DNA of 43,109 bases from Clostridia bacterium (GTDB taxonomy: Bacteria > Bacillota > Clostridia > Oscillospirales > CAG-272): contig JAQYLJ010000019.1 in the NCBI GenBank assembly GCA_028720145.1, positions 1 to 43,109 on the forward strand. The letters are read 5' to 3'. The stretch's first letter is position 1. Each line of letters starts with the position of its first letter. The notes beneath the pieces were generated by a model. It searched no databases, had not been told where the DNA came from, and saw nothing but the letters and a program-made list of their open reading frames with translations. Below are positions 15,827-24,253 of the stretch, piece after piece. A program made the translations under genes and the position numbers.

Positions 15827-17047
15827 TTATGCGAGCACGAACTTACGGAAGGTCTTTTTCCCGCGCTTGACAAGCAATCCCGCGGCGAGGTCGTCCTTTG
15901 TATATGCCCGACGGACATCGGTCTCTTTCTCTCCGTTGACCGTCACGCCGCCTTGTTCGACCGCGCGGCGCGCCTCCGAGCGAGAGGGAACCATGCCGCC
16001 CTTCACCATCAGCGTGAGCAGGTCGACCGTCCCGTCGCGGAAGTCCTCGTCTGTCACCTCGGTGGTCGGCACCTCGGCATCTTCACCGCCCGCGAAGAGT
16101 GCGCGCGACGCCTTTCTCGCGTTCTCCGCCTCTTCTTCGCCGTGTACCATCTTGGTCAGCTCAAAGGCGAGTATGTCTTTCGCCTCGTTGATGCGCGCGT
16201 CCTGCCAGGTCGCCATCTCTTCGATCTCGTCCATCGGCAGGAAGGTCAGCATCCGAATGCACTTCATCACATCCGCGTCCCCGACATTCCGCCAGTACTG
16301 GTAGAACTCGTAAGGCGAGGTCTTCTTCGGGTCGAGCCATACGGCGTTCCCCGCGGTCTTACCCATCTTCTTGCCCTGTGAATCGGTGAGCAGGGTGATG
16401 GTCATGGCGTATGCGTCTTTCCCGAGTTTCCGACGGATGAGCTCGGTCCCGCCGAGCATATTCGACCACTGATCGTCCCCGCCGAACTGCATATTGCAGC
16501 CGTAGTTCTTGAACAGATGGTAGAAGTCGTAGGACTGCATAATCATGTAGTTAAATTCGAGGAAAGAAAGTCCCTTCTCCATGCGCTGTTTGTAGCACTC
16601 GGCGCGGAGCATGTTGTTGACCGAGAAGCAGGCACCCACCTCGCGGAGCAGCTCCACATAGTTCAGGTTCAGGAGCCAGTCGGCGTTGTTGAGCATCATG
16701 GCTTTCCCCTCGCCGAACTCGATGAATCTCTCCATCTGACGGCGGAAACATTCTGCATTGTGGGCAATATCCTCTTTCGTCAGCATCTTCCGCATATCGG
16801 TTCTGCCCGAGGGGTCGCCTATCATGGTGGTACCGCCGCCGATCAAGGCGATCGGTCGGTTCCCCGCCGCCTGTAACCGCTTCATGAGCGTGAGCGCCAT
16901 GAAATGCCCCGCGGTCAGGCTGTCCGCGGTACAGTCGAAGCCGATATAGAAAACGGCTTTCCCCGCGTTGATCATCTCGCGGATATGTGCTTCGTCGGTC
17001 GTCTGCGCGATGAGTCCGCGCGCGACCAGTTCTTCGTAAAGTTCCAT
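15827..17047 (-). CDS. tyrS: Tyrosyl-tRNA synthetase
   Basis: This class I aminoacyl-tRNA synthetase charges tRNA-Tyr. The HIGH motif appears as TAGH (residues 45-48) and the KMSKS loop as KMGKT (227-231). The tyrosine/ATP pocket blocks [15 protein letters not shown] and [15 protein letters not shown] are present. A C-terminal S4 RNA-binding domain reads [23 protein letters not shown]. The 406 residues are normal. AAAGGA lies 11 bases before the ATG. It lies 48 bases downstream of nif3 in the same direction and is probably the last gene of the DUF1858-trmK-nif3-tyrS run. There is no room for a T-box leader. Confidence 0.97.
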   Translation of the reverse strand: MELYEELVARGLIAQTTDEAHIREMINAGKAVFYIGFDCTADSLTAGHFMALTLMKRLQAAGNRPIALIGGGTTMIGDPSGRTDMRKMLTKEDIAHNAECFRRQMERFIEFGEGKAMMLNNADWLLNLNYVELLREVGACFSVNNMLRAECYKQRMEKGLSFLEFNYMIMQSYDFYHLFKNYGCNMQFGGDDQWSNMLGGTELIRRKLGKDAYAMTITLLTDSQGKKMGKTAGNAVWLDPKKTSPYEFYQYWRNVGDADVMKCIRMLTFLPMDEIEEMATWQDARINEAKDILAFELTKMVHGEEEAENARKASRALFAGGEDAEVPTTEVTDEDFRDGTVDLLTLMVKGGMVPSRSEARRAVEQGGVTVNGEKETDVRRAYTKDDLAAGLLVKRGKKTFRKFVLA

Positions 17048-17095
17048 CGGTAAAATCGTCCTTTATCTCATTCAAAAAATCTGACTGTTTTTCCG

Positions 17096-17854
17096 TCAAA
17101 GTACCGTGACGGGCGGCTCCCGCAGGAAAATCACCTCGGCATCGCACGCGGTTTGCACCAGATGTGCAAAACGGTCGAGGATCGCCACCTCGGTATAATA
17201 GTGCCCCGCCTCGATGAGGGTCAGCCCCGCTTCCGCCCCGTCCTGCATCGCGTGGTATCCGAATCTGCCGGCGATATAGGCATCCGCGCCGCTCGCGCGG
17301 GCGAGCGAGATGAGGTCTTTTCCCTCCCCGCCCGAGACGGCGACGGTACGCACGGGTCTTGTCGCATCCGAGAGGATAACTGCGGGCGTGCCGAGCGCCG
17401 TTTTCACTTGTTGCGCCAACGCGCACGGGGAGATCTCTTCTCCGAGTGTCCCCACGCGGAGAATCTGCTCGTCCCCCACCGTCTCGACATTGGCGAGTCC
17501 CATCGCCTCGGCGAGCAGGTCGGAGACACCCCCTGTGGCGGCATCCGCACGGGTGTGGAAACAGAGGACGGAAATGCCCGCGACCGCCAGCCGAAGTGCC
17601 TTGTTCGCGGTCGGCTGTTCATAGGAGAGTTCCCCGAGCGGGCGGAAGAGGAGCGGGTGATGGGAGATCACCGCGTCCACGCCCTCGGCTATCGCCATGT
17701 CGACCGCGCGCGGCGTGACATCCAGCGTGACGAGTACCTTTTTTACCTCTCTTGCGGGGTTCGGGCAGACCATCAGTCCGTCGCGGTCCCACGCGCAGGA
17801 GAGTTCTCTCGGGAACGAGAGACACAGGCGTTCATACAGGTCTCTGACTGTCAT
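17096..17854 (-). CDS. Nif3-like dinuclear metal center protein (YqfO family)
   Basis: The Nif3/YqfO fold holds two metal ions. Its ligands are visible in VDAVISHHPLLFRPL, LCFHTRADAATGG and near the C-terminus in TLIEAGHYYTE. The family is often called GTP cyclohydrolase I type 2, but the true function is uncertain. The start at 17854 begins MTVRDLYERL with a GGAG ribosome site. It overlaps the trmK stop by 4 bases (ATGA), which shows coupling. The longer open frame upstream overlaps trmK and is rejected. It has 252 residues, the short form without the central PII-like insertion. The trmK-nif3 pairing is conserved across Firmicutes. Confidence 0.93.
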   Translation of the reverse strand: MTVRDLYERLCLSFPRELSCAWDRDGLMVCPNPAREVKKVLVTLDVTPRAVDMAIAEGVDAVISHHPLLFRPLGELSYEQPTANKALRLAVAGISVLCFHTRADAATGGVSDLLAEAMGLANVETVGDEQILRVGTLGEEISPCALAQQVKTALGTPAVILSDATRPVRTVAVSGGEGKDLISLARASGADAYIAGRFGYHAMQDGAEAGLTLIEAGHYYTEVAILDRFAHLVQTACDAEVIFLREPPVTVL

Positions 17855-18537
17855 AAATACTTCTCCATTTCGGTCTGTAATGCGGCGGCCTCTCGGTCGC
17901 GATATCCGCCGGTGCGGAGCCCGGTCGTACGGCGGCACACCGCGGCGAGATGCTCTCGCAGATAGGCGGGGAACAGGGGATGCTCTCTCCCCTCCCCGAG
18001 ATGGTACGCGCCGAGGACCGCCTCGATGGGCGTGAGCGAATAGGGTTTCCCCGTAAAAGAAACGCAAAGGCAGGCATAGACATGGCGGCGCACACAGGCG
18101 AGGTTCTCCCGCTCGATTTTGAACCCGTTCTCCGCGAGGTATCGGCGCAGGACGAAACCGCGGGTCATGGGTTGCAGAATCAGGCGTATCGCGGGGTCGC
18201 GCACAAACGGTGCCGCCGCGAGAATCTTCGCGATCCCCTCGCCCCCCATGCCGCAGATGGCAATATCGGTGAGCCCGTAAGTATCAAGTCCCGTAAGACC
18301 GTCGGTACAGACAAGGCGCAGTCTGTCCTCGCCGATTCCGGCGATGGCGGCCGTCTCGCGCGCGTGGGCGAGCGGTCCCTCGGAGATATCCGATGCCACG
18401 GCGAACGAAATGACCCCCTGTCTCAAAAGAGAAACAGGCAGGTATGCGTGATCCGTGCCGACGTCGGCCAACCGCGCTCCCTGCCTGACAAACTCCGCCG
18501 CCGCGGTCAAACGAGCGTCCGGAGTGATGGAATGCAT
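17851..18537 (-). CDS. trmK: tRNA (adenine(22)-N(1))-methyltransferase TrmK
   Basis: This SAM-dependent enzyme makes m1A22 in tRNAs of Gram-positive bacteria. The SAM motif is LADVGTDHAYLPVSLLRQG (from about residue 23), followed by AVASDISEGPLAHA and the catalytic-site block DIAICGMGGEGIAKIL. QPMTRGFVLRRYLAENGF follows, and the C-terminal coiled region is typical of YqfN. The length is 228 residues. It starts one base after the stop of the DUF1858 gene (TAAGATG) and overlaps nif3 by 4 bases. Confidence 0.94.
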   Translation of the reverse strand: MHSITPDARLTAAAEFVRQGARLADVGTDHAYLPVSLLRQGVISFAVASDISEGPLAHARETAAIAGIGEDRLRLVCTDGLTGLDTYGLTDIAICGMGGEGIAKILAAAPFVRDPAIRLILQPMTRGFVLRRYLAENGFKIERENLACVRRHVYACLCVSFTGKPYSLTPIEAVLGAYHLGEGREHPLFPAYLREHLAAVCRRTTGLRTGGYRDREAAALQTEMEKYL

Positions 18538-18538
18538 C

Positions 18539-18739
18539 TTACTGCTTCGCGATGACTTCGTTCAGCGTATCGATGAGTTCCCCCACATCGGCACCGTGGA
18601 CCAGGCAGGCGTCCTCAATGCTCTCCCCACGGGAATGGGGGCAACCCAAGCAGTGCATCCCGATTGCCTGAAAATACGGGGCGGTCTCGGGATAGAGATC
18701 CAAGACATCGCCGATGATCATTTCCTTTTTGATTTCCAT
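18539..18739 (-). CDS. DUF1858 small redox-disulfide domain protein
   Basis: A 66-residue protein matching the DUF1858 / hybrid-cluster-associated disulfide family: MIIGDVLDLYPETAPYFQAIGMHCLGCPHSRGESIEDAC. The CLGC pair (Cys30 and Cys33) sits at the N-cap of a helix and may be a redox disulfide or metal site. The rest is a small helical bundle ending in DVGELIDTLNEVI. It is first in the minus-strand run before trmK and nif3, with a perfect consensus promoter. The function of the family is not established. Confidence 0.85.
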   Translation of the reverse strand: MEIKKEMIIGDVLDLYPETAPYFQAIGMHCLGCPHSRGESIEDACLVHGADVGELIDTLNEVIAKQ

Positions 18740-18786
18740 GTGAAATGCGGCGACCTCGCCGCGCTCCTTTTCGCTATTTCTGTTTC

Positions 18787-18815
18787 ATTATACTTATATT
18801 CTACCCCATTGTCAA
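18787..18815 (-). promoter_or_regulatory. Promoter of the DUF1858-trmK-nif3-tyrS run
   Basis: On the minus strand TTGACA (18815-18810), a 17-base spacer and TATAAT (18792-18787), a perfect consensus. Confidence 0.85.
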
Positions 18816-18835
18816 GGAGTTTTGCATAAGAGGAC

Positions 18836-18864
18836 TTTACAATGGGATGAATTTATGTTAGAAT
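18836..18864 (+). promoter_or_regulatory. Promoter of prfB
   Basis: TTTACA (18836-18841), a 17-base spacer and TAGAAT (18859-18864). It is divergent from the promoter at 18787-18815. Confidence 0.75.
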
Positions 18865-18933
18865 GATTTGTCTCAAGATGCCCGCCGCCCGGCGGCGGCG
18901 TCATTCCCATCTCATACCGATGGAGGTACCATT

Positions 18934-20043
18934 TTGATTATCGCGCTCGAAGAGGCGAAACGCCGCCTCTCTGCCCTCGCCCAACCGGTGAAGCAACTGA
19001 AAGAATCCCTGCGGATCGATGCCATCACCGAGGAGGCAAAGGAACTCGAAGCAAAGACCTATGCCCCGGACTTTTGGGAGGACCAAGAGAAGTCGGGCAA
19101 GACCTTACAACAGCTCAAACGCCTGAAAGACACCATCGAGGAATACGAGACCCTCGTCTCGCACTTTGAGGACGCCACCGTGCTCACCGACATGGCGATT
19201 GAAGAGGACGACGAGAGCTCGGTCGAGGAAGTCACGCAGGAAGTCGACTATTTGGAAAAGAACGCCGAGCGTCTCCGTCTCGAGACCCTGCTCACGGGAG
19301 AGTACGACCACAACAACGCCATTCTGTCGTTCCACCCGGGTGCGGGCGGCACCGAGGCGCAGGACTGGGCGTCCATGCTCTACCGTATGTACACCCGTTG
19401 GGGAGAAGCGCACGGGTATACCGTCAAACTGCTCGACTGGCTGGACGGAGAAGAAGCAGGGCTGAAATCGGCTTCCATCATGATTGAAGGTCCGTGGGCT
19501 TACGGGTATCTGAAGAGCGAGAACGGGGTGCATCGTCTCGTCCGCATCTCGCCGTTCGACGCCTCGGGTCGTCGCCAGACCTCGTTCGCTTCGGTCGAAG
19601 TCATGCCCGAACTCGATGACGACAACAGCGTGGAGATTCGCCCCGAGGATATTGAAGTCACCGCGCACCGTTCTTCGGGCGCTGGCGGTCAGCATATCAA
19701 CAAGACTGACTCCGCCATCCGCATCGTCCACCTGCCGACCGGCATCGTGGTCGGCTGTCAGACCGAGCGCTCCCAGCTCCAAAACAAAGAGACCGCGATG
19801 AAGATGCTCCGCTCCAAACTCATGGAGATCAAGATGCGCGAGCACCTCGACAAAATTTCGGACATTCAGGGTACCAAAACCAATATCGAGTGGGGCGCAC
19901 AGATTCGCTCCTATGTATTCATGCCCTACACTCTCGCCAAAGATACCCGTACCGGATACGAGAACGGAAATATTCAGGCGGTCATGGACGGGGACATCGA
20001 CGGTTTCATCGATGCCTATCTGTCCGCCAATTCCAAGAAATGA
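18934..20043 (+). CDS. prfB: Peptide chain release factor 2
   Basis: RF2 reads UGA and UAA stop codons and triggers peptide release. The peptidyl-transferase loop SSGAGGQHINKTDS has GGQ at residues 251-253, and the stop-recognition tripeptide SPF is at 206-208 (ISPFDASGRRQTSFASV). I take TTG at 18934 as the start: GGAGG lies 7 bases upstream and the protein then begins like other RF2s (EEAKRRLSALAQPVKQLKESL), giving 369 residues. The frame is open from there to the end with no in-frame UGA near codon 26, so the programmed +1 frameshift used for autoregulation in many bacteria is absent. A small membrane protein gene follows, coupled by overlapping signals. Confidence 0.95.
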   Translation: MIIALEEAKRRLSALAQPVKQLKESLRIDAITEEAKELEAKTYAPDFWEDQEKSGKTLQQLKRLKDTIEEYETLVSHFEDATVLTDMAIEEDDESSVEEVTQEVDYLEKNAERLRLETLLTGEYDHNNAILSFHPGAGGTEAQDWASMLYRMYTRWGEAHGYTVKLLDWLDGEEAGLKSASIMIEGPWAYGYLKSENGVHRLVRISPFDASGRRQTSFASVEVMPELDDDNSVEIRPEDIEVTAHRSSGAGGQHINKTDSAIRIVHLPTGIVVGCQTERSQLQNKETAMKMLRSKLMEIKMREHLDKISDIQGTKTNIEWGAQIRSYVFMPYTLAKDTRTGYENGNIQAVMDGDIDGFIDAYLSANSKK

Positions 20044-20053
20044 GGTAACGGCA

Positions 20054-20350
20054 ATGTTGATGCGCGCTCTCAAAAAATCGCGTCCCATTCTGATGATCGT
20101 CCTGTTCGTGCAGGCGATCTCCATGTTCTTCCTGTTCCTCACACAGGTGGGGAAACGCAAGAGTCTCGCGGACGCTTTCCTCGCCCTCTCCGCGACCGAG
20201 ACTGCCGCGAGCATCTATTTGCTCGTGAGACAGATTATCGACCATAAGGAGAAGAAACTCTGCCGCGCACAGAAAAAGGCGATGGAAGAGGACCCCGAGG
20301 GGTTTGAGATTCCGCTCGATAAGACCGCGTCCGAGAAGGACTTTCGGTAA
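20054..20350 (+). CDS. Small hypothetical membrane protein
   Basis: A 98-residue protein with one strong hydrophobic segment (PILMIVLFVQAISMFFLFL, about residues 10-28) and a second, weaker one (LALSATETAASIYLLV). A charged tail rich in Lys and Glu follows. The ATG at 20054 has a GAGGT ribosome site that overlaps the prfB stop codon, so the two are translationally coupled. I do not recognise the family. It probably has an anchoring or regulatory role; nothing in it suggests an enzyme. Confidence 0.75.
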   Translation: MLMRALKKSRPILMIVLFVQAISMFFLFLTQVGKRKSLADAFLALSATETAASIYLLVRQIIDHKEKKLCRAQKKAMEEDPEGFEIPLDKTASEKDFR

Positions 20351-20380
20351 GAGACGCGGAAGACGCCCGAAAAACAGCAA

Positions 20381-20406
20381 AGCGGAGCCGTGTTTTCGGC
20401 TCCGCT
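20381..20406 (+). terminator. Terminator after prfB and the small membrane protein gene
   Basis: The arms AGCGGAGCCG and CGGCTCCGCT enclose TGTTTT, followed by CTGTTCTTTC. Confidence 0.75.
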
Positions 20407-20464
20407 CTGTTCTTTCGAGTGATTTCGCTTGATGCGTTTATAACGCTCTCTGATTTACTCGCAA

Positions 20465-20863
20465 TCAGTTTTTGATGCACATACGGCAAATGGTCATGAG
20501 TTCTCTGAACGACTGCGCGTCCGACTTCCGATAAATCTGCCGAATGTGTCCCTGTACCGTCGCGTGGGCGATGCCGAGGTCTTTCGCGATGACGACATCG
20601 TCTTTTCCTTTGAGCATCTGTTCGAGCACCTCGGTCTCCCGTGCGGTCAGTCCCAGATACTCGCGTAGAAGAGACATATCGTACTCGGGCAGAGGTACCG
20701 CGGGTACCGGCGCCTCCGCTTTTCTCCGATGGCGCAGGACTGCGAAGACAATGCCGACGGCGAGCCCCGCCACCGCTGTCAGAACCAACACCCAAATCAG
20801 AATCTTCAAGTCTCTGTCGTTGTTGCCCGCGAGCAAACAGCGCAGTACCGTCCAATCTATCAT
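20465..20863 (-). CDS. Membrane-anchored LuxR-type helix-turn-helix protein
   Basis: A 132-residue protein with an N-terminal membrane helix (about residues 20-43, ILIWVLVLTAVAGLAVGIVF), a basic stop-transfer RHRRK and a proline-rich linker. A C-terminal LuxR/GerE-type HTH follows: LTARETEVLEQMLKGKDDVVIAKDLGIAHATVQGHIRQIYRK. No receiver or sensor domain is present. Tethering a bare LuxR output domain to the membrane is unusual. AAGGAG lies 10 bases before the ATG. It follows ruvX by 16 bases in the same direction and is probably co-transcribed. Targets and signal are unknown. Confidence 0.85.
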   Translation of the reverse strand: MIDWTVLRCLLAGNNDRDLKILIWVLVLTAVAGLAVGIVFAVLRHRRKAEAPVPAVPLPEYDMSLLREYLGLTARETEVLEQMLKGKDDVVIAKDLGIAHATVQGHIRQIYRKSDAQSFRELMTICRMCIKN

Positions 20864-20879
20864 CTTTGCCTTACTCCTT

Positions 20880-21311
20880 TTATCTGTTAGCCGTCGCTCT
20901 CAGAAAGTCGAGATAGTCCTGCAAAATAATCTGCGCGGACAGCGTATCGACCGACTCCCGCCGTTTTTTCCCGTGGGTCCCGGTGAGCGACATCATCTGA
21001 TGCGCCTCCACCGTGGAAAGGCGTTCATCGTAAAACGAGAGCGGCAGGGTCGTCTCCTCTGCCAAAAGGCGGGCGAACGCGCGCACCGTCTCGGCGCGGA
21101 AGCCCTCGGTGCCGTCCATATTTTTCGGCAGTCCGATGACAATGCCGACACAGCCGCGCTGTGCCGCCTCTTCCGCCACTTTCCGCGCGGTATGGCGCAT
21201 ACCGCTCTCTTTCAGCGTCCCGACTCCGGTGGCGATCAGTCCGGCAGGATCCGAGACCGCGAGTCCGGTACGGACATCGCCGTAGTCTACGCCCAGTAGT
21301 TTTCCCGTCAT
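20880..21311 (-). CDS. ruvX: RuvX/YqgF family Holliday junction resolvase-like nuclease
   Basis: An RNase H-fold nuclease implicated in pre-16S rRNA processing and possibly recombination. The conserved blocks are LLGVDYGDVRTGLAVSDP at the start, CVGIVIGLPKNMDGTEG in the middle and LSFYDERLSTVEAHQ later, carrying the acidic metal-binding residues. SVDTLSAQIILQDYLD ends the family signature. I take ATG 21311 (143 residues) because GGGAGGTGA lies just upstream; the open frame extends further but lacks a start signal. An extended -10 promoter lies 67 bases upstream. Confidence 0.93.
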   Translation of the reverse strand: MTGKLLGVDYGDVRTGLAVSDPAGLIATGVGTLKESGMRHTARKVAEEAAQRGCVGIVIGLPKNMDGTEGFRAETVRAFARLLAEETTLPLSFYDERLSTVEAHQMMSLTGTHGKKRRESVDTLSAQIILQDYLDFLRATANR

Positions 21312-21377
21312 TCTGTCACCTCCCTGTCGCATTACGGGGATTCCCCGTTTGAGAGGAACACCGTCCGTTACCGATGT

Positions 21378-21386
21378 ATTATAACA
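21378..21386 (-). promoter_or_regulatory. Extended -10 promoter of ruvX
   Basis: On the minus strand TGTTATAAT, with TG one base before a perfect TATAAT (21383-21378). The -35 region is poor, as expected for an extended -10 promoter. Confidence 0.6.
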
Positions 21387-21409
21387 CAAAAACAGGGATA
21401 TTTCCACAC

Positions 21410-21437
21410 TTGACAAACAAAAATATGCTTGTATCAT
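21410..21437 (+). promoter_or_regulatory. Promoter of rlmA
   Basis: TTGACA (21410-21415), a 16-base spacer and TATCAT (21432-21437), divergent from the ruvX promoter. Confidence 0.65.
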
Positions 21438-21501
21438 AAAAAAGTAACCTTTTCCCCCGAATTTTCCCCCACTTTGCGGGTTTTTCCCGAAAGGAGACGC
21501 C

Positions 21502-22332
21502 ATGTCACCGCTCGCCTGTCCTGTCTGTCACGCGCCGCTCGCGGAAGTCGCGAACGGCTACACCTGTCCCGCGGGTCATCACTTCGACCGCGCACGGCAG
21601 GGATATACCAACCTGCTGACCCGCGCGGCGGGTCAGCACGGAGATAACCGCGAGATGCTCCTCGGTCGCCGTGCATTTTTGGAGGGCGGCAGTTACACGC
21701 CGCTCCGCGACGCGCTTGTCTCGGAAATGTCTGTGCGCCTGCCGCAAAACGCGCTATTCCTCGATGCGGGCTGCGGCGAGGGGTATTACGGAGACGCGGT
21801 GCTCCGCGCGCGCACCGATCTGCATGGATACGGCATCGACATTTCCCGCGACGCACTGAAACTCGCGGGGAGCCGTGAGACCGTCCGCGCGGGGCGTTTC
21901 TCCCTCTTCGTCAGCGGGGTCTACGAGATGCCGTTCCTTGACGGCAGGTTCGACGGGGTTCTCAATGTCTTCGCCCCGCTCGCGGTCTCCGAATATCGGC
22001 GGGTTCTGAAACCGGGCGGGTATCTCTTCCTCGTCATCCCGGGAGAGAACCATCTTTATGAAATGAAAGAAGTGCTCTATGACACCCCGCGGAAGAATGA
22101 GGTGTCCGACTTCGCGCTTCCGAGTTTTGCCTTGCTTTCCGGCACCCCGCTGACCTATTCGTTCCGTCTGGAGGGGCAGGAATCCATCTCCGCGCTCTTC
22201 TCCATGACCCCGTATTATTACCGCACGCCCGAGGGGGGAAAGGCGCGGCTCGCCGCCCTCGACGCGCTCGACCTGACCGCAGATTTTCATCTTCTCACCT
22301 ATCGTGCGGAGGAAAACCGAGCGAGGTCTTGA
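21502..22332 (+). CDS. rlmA: 23S rRNA (guanine-N1)-methyltransferase, RlmA family
   Basis: RlmA-type enzymes methylate a guanine in hairpin 35 of 23S rRNA (G745 or G748). The N-terminal zinc ribbon is present as Cys6-x2-Cys9, then Cys22-x3-His26, in the family context GHHFDRARQGYTNLL. The SAM-binding motif is FLDAGCGEGYYGDAVL (about residue 90), followed by GIDISRDALKLA and the LKPGGYLFLVIPGENHLYEMKEVLY block. The length of 276 residues is normal. AAAGGAG precedes the ATG. Members of this group can influence macrolide or tylosin susceptibility; that is not predictable here. Confidence 0.93.
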   Translation: MSPLACPVCHAPLAEVANGYTCPAGHHFDRARQGYTNLLTRAAGQHGDNREMLLGRRAFLEGGSYTPLRDALVSEMSVRLPQNALFLDAGCGEGYYGDAVLRARTDLHGYGIDISRDALKLAGSRETVRAGRFSLFVSGVYEMPFLDGRFDGVLNVFAPLAVSEYRRVLKPGGYLFLVIPGENHLYEMKEVLYDTPRKNEVSDFALPSFALLSGTPLTYSFRLEGQESISALFSMTPYYYRTPEGGKARLAALDALDLTADFHLLTYRAEENRARS

Positions 22333-22357
22333 CAGCGCGCGCTGTTTCGATTACAAT
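22329..22357 (+). promoter_or_regulatory. Promoter of the small hydrophobic protein gene
   Basis: TTGACA (22329-22334) overlapping the end of rlmA, a 17-base spacer and TACAAT (22352-22357). Confidence 0.75.
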
Positions 22358-22387
22358 AGAACTACCATTCTGTGAGGTGATATCGCC

Positions 22388-22762
22388 ATGAAGAATCTTT
22401 GGGATAAACTGCTTCCGTTCTTCGAGATGATCGGTGCGGCTATTTTGCGCGGTCTGCGTGCCGTCGGCTCCGGCTTCAAAGCAGCGGGCAAAGGCATCAA
22501 GAACTTTTTTGTCCGTCTCGGACTGAAAATCGCTCACGCCGCCTGTGCGTTCGGGAAATGGATTGTTCGGTTCCCGAAAGAGTTTGTCTCGTTTTGGAAA
22601 GACTTCGGGCTGGGTGTCGTACACTTCTTCCGCGACCTGCCCAAGGCAATCAAGACCAAGGACGGTATCCTCAACCTGCTGGTCGGCACCGCCGCCACAC
22701 TCATCTGGTGCTTCCCCGTCTTCGTGGTGGTCTATGTCCTTGCCTGGTTCCTCTCGAAATAA
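22388..22762 (+). CDS. Small basic hydrophobic protein of unknown function
   Basis: A 124-residue protein that I do not recognise. It has a long, basic, amphipathic stretch rich in Phe, Trp, Lys and Gly (LRGLRAVGSGFKAAGKGIKNFF, IVRFPKEFVSFWKDFGLGVVHFF). A clear C-terminal membrane helix follows (about residues 98-122, ATLIWCFPVFVVVYVLAWFL). The first part could lie flat on the membrane, as the pattern resembles membrane-surface helices. It has a dedicated consensus promoter, a GAGGTGAT ribosome site and a strong terminator, which together make it a genuine gene. Confidence 0.75.
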   Translation: MKNLWDKLLPFFEMIGAAILRGLRAVGSGFKAAGKGIKNFFVRLGLKIAHAACAFGKWIVRFPKEFVSFWKDFGLGVVHFFRDLPKAIKTKDGILNLLVGTAATLIWCFPVFVVVYVLAWFLSK

Positions 22763-22778
22763 TTCATACGAAAAAATC

Positions 22779-22810
22779 AGCACCGCCGAGCAGGCGGTGC
22801 TTTTTGTTTT
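22779..22810 (+). terminator. Terminator after the small hydrophobic protein gene
   Basis: The arms AGCACCGCC and GGCGGTGCT enclose a 5-base loop, followed by TTTTGTTTTT. Confidence 0.88.
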
Positions 22811-22812
22811 TC

Positions 22813-23069
22813 GGTGAATGATACTATTTGAACTGCCTTCTCCTGCGGGAGAAGGGGGACCGCGTGAGCGGTGGATGAGGAGTTAGAGGAGAAAACGGAT
22901 ACCTAGCACCAAATTTGAAACGATTGAAAACGCCTCATCCGTCAGCCCTTGGCTGCCACCTTCTCCCGCGGGAGAAGGCACGATTTGGGGATCTTTTTCA
23001 GTTCGAAACAAATGAAAATTTCTCGGTGAATGATACGATCTTATGCTGCACTTCACTTGACAATTCACT
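22813..23069. mobile_element. MITE-like element, copy 2, inverted relative to copy 1
   Basis: Read on the minus strand, it starts AGTGAATTGTCAAGTG at 23069 and continues AAGTGCAGCA. The palindrome blocks and the GGATGAGGCG / CCTCATCC modules appear in the same order as at 8710-9084, and it ends near 22813 with GTGAATGATACTAT. The interior aligns with copy 1 by eye over most of its length. It fills most of the 386-base gap between the small hydrophobic protein gene and queA, which holds no gene. Confidence 0.7.
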
Positions 23070-23148
23070 ATTTCCACCCGCGCAAGCGGGGTCGGCACAG
23101 TTGAAATAGATTATTGTTCATTCAAGAAGCAACGCGGTATCGCGCCGC

Positions 23149-24228
23149 TTACTCTATGAACATAGCATCCCCGAAACTGAAGAAGCGGTAGTTCTCTCTC
23201 ACTGCTTCCGCATACGCGTCCATGATGAAATCCTTCCCCGCGAGGGCGGAGACCAGCATGAGCAGGGTCGATTCGGGGAGATGAAAATTGGTGATGAGGG
23301 CATCAATGGCTTTGAAATGATAGCCGGGGTAGATGAAAATCCGAGTGTTTCCCGACATGGGGTGCACCTTCCCCGACTCGTCCGAGACCGATTCCAGCAC
23401 CCGACAGGTGGTCGTCCCGACCGAGATGATTCTCCCGCCCGCCGCGCGGCGGCGGTTGATCTCCTCGCAGACCTCGGAGGTAATCGAGAAATGCTCGGCG
23501 TGCATGAGGTGTTCCTCGACCTTATCCACCTTGACGGGACGGAAAGTCCCGAGACCCACATGGAGGGTCACTTCCCCGTACCCCACGCCTTTTTTGCGAA
23601 TCGCGTCCAACAGTTCGGGCGTGAAATGGAGCCCGGCGGTCGGCGCGGCGGCAGAGCCCTCTTCTTTGGCATAGACCGTCTGATAGCGATTCTTGTCCGC
23701 GAGTTTTTCTTTGATATACGGAGGCAACGGCATATTGCCGACCGCGTCCAATACCTCGTAGAAGGAGCGGAATCGGGTCTTGTCATACCCGAACCGCACG
23801 ACGCGGTTCCCGTCCTCTTTGACTTCGACCACCTCCGCCGTGAGACAGTCCCCGAAGACGAAAGTCGCGCCGACTTTCGCCCGTTTCCCGGGACGCACCA
23901 AGGTCTCCCATTCGCCCCCCGCGAGTTCTTTTAAGAGCAAGAGTTCTTCGGGCGCGCCGCTCTTGGCACTCACGCCGATGAGACGGGCGGGGATGACCTT
24001 CGACGAGTTCACCACCAGCATATCGGCGGGGCGAAGATAGTCGATGATCTCATAAAAATGACGGTGCTCCACCGTCTGCGTCGCGCGATTAAGCACCATG
24101 AGACGACTGTGATCCCGCGGCTCCGTCGGGGTCTGCGCGATGCGCTCTTCGGGCAAATCGTACCAAAAATCATGGGTGGTCAAATCGGTCGCCACCCGTT
24201 CATTGACAACAGTTTCTTCGGTCTGCAT
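23149..24228 (-). CDS. queA: S-adenosylmethionine:tRNA ribosyltransferase-isomerase
   Basis: QueA transfers and rearranges the ribosyl group of SAM onto 7-aminomethyl-7-deazaguanine in tRNA, giving epoxyqueuosine. Family blocks are present in order: [72 protein letters not shown] and [22 protein letters not shown]. The ATG at 24228 (359 residues) has an AAAGG ribosome site and is preferred over the ATG 9 codons upstream, which has none. It is divergent from dapA. No other queuosine gene is in the window. Confidence 0.96.
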   Translation of the reverse strand: MQTEETVVNERVATDLTTHDFWYDLPEERIAQTPTEPRDHSRLMVLNRATQTVEHRHFYEIIDYLRPADMLVVNSSKVIPARLIGVSAKSGAPEELLLLKELAGGEWETLVRPGKRAKVGATFVFGDCLTAEVVEVKEDGNRVVRFGYDKTRFRSFYEVLDAVGNMPLPPYIKEKLADKNRYQTVYAKEEGSAAAPTAGLHFTPELLDAIRKKGVGYGEVTLHVGLGTFRPVKVDKVEEHLMHAEHFSITSEVCEEINRRRAAGGRIISVGTTTCRVLESVSDESGKVHPMSGNTRIFIYPGYHFKAIDALITNFHLPESTLLMLVSALAGKDFIMDAYAEAVRENYRFFSFGDAMFIE

Positions 24229-24253
24229 AGAAAAACCTTTCGGACCTTCTTTC

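Noticed and set aside
17048-17095. A T-box leader before tyrS
   Set aside because: Only 48 bases separate tyrS from nif3, too short for a T-box, and no conserved T-box sequence is present.
18868-18933. An upstream TTG start for prfB giving 22 extra residues
   Set aside because: The extra residues (rich in Arg, Pro and Ala) do not look like RF2. The downstream TTG has GGAGG at the right distance.
18934-19030. A programmed +1 frameshift in prfB
   Set aside because: There is no in-frame UGA and no CUUUGAC slippery site near codon 26.
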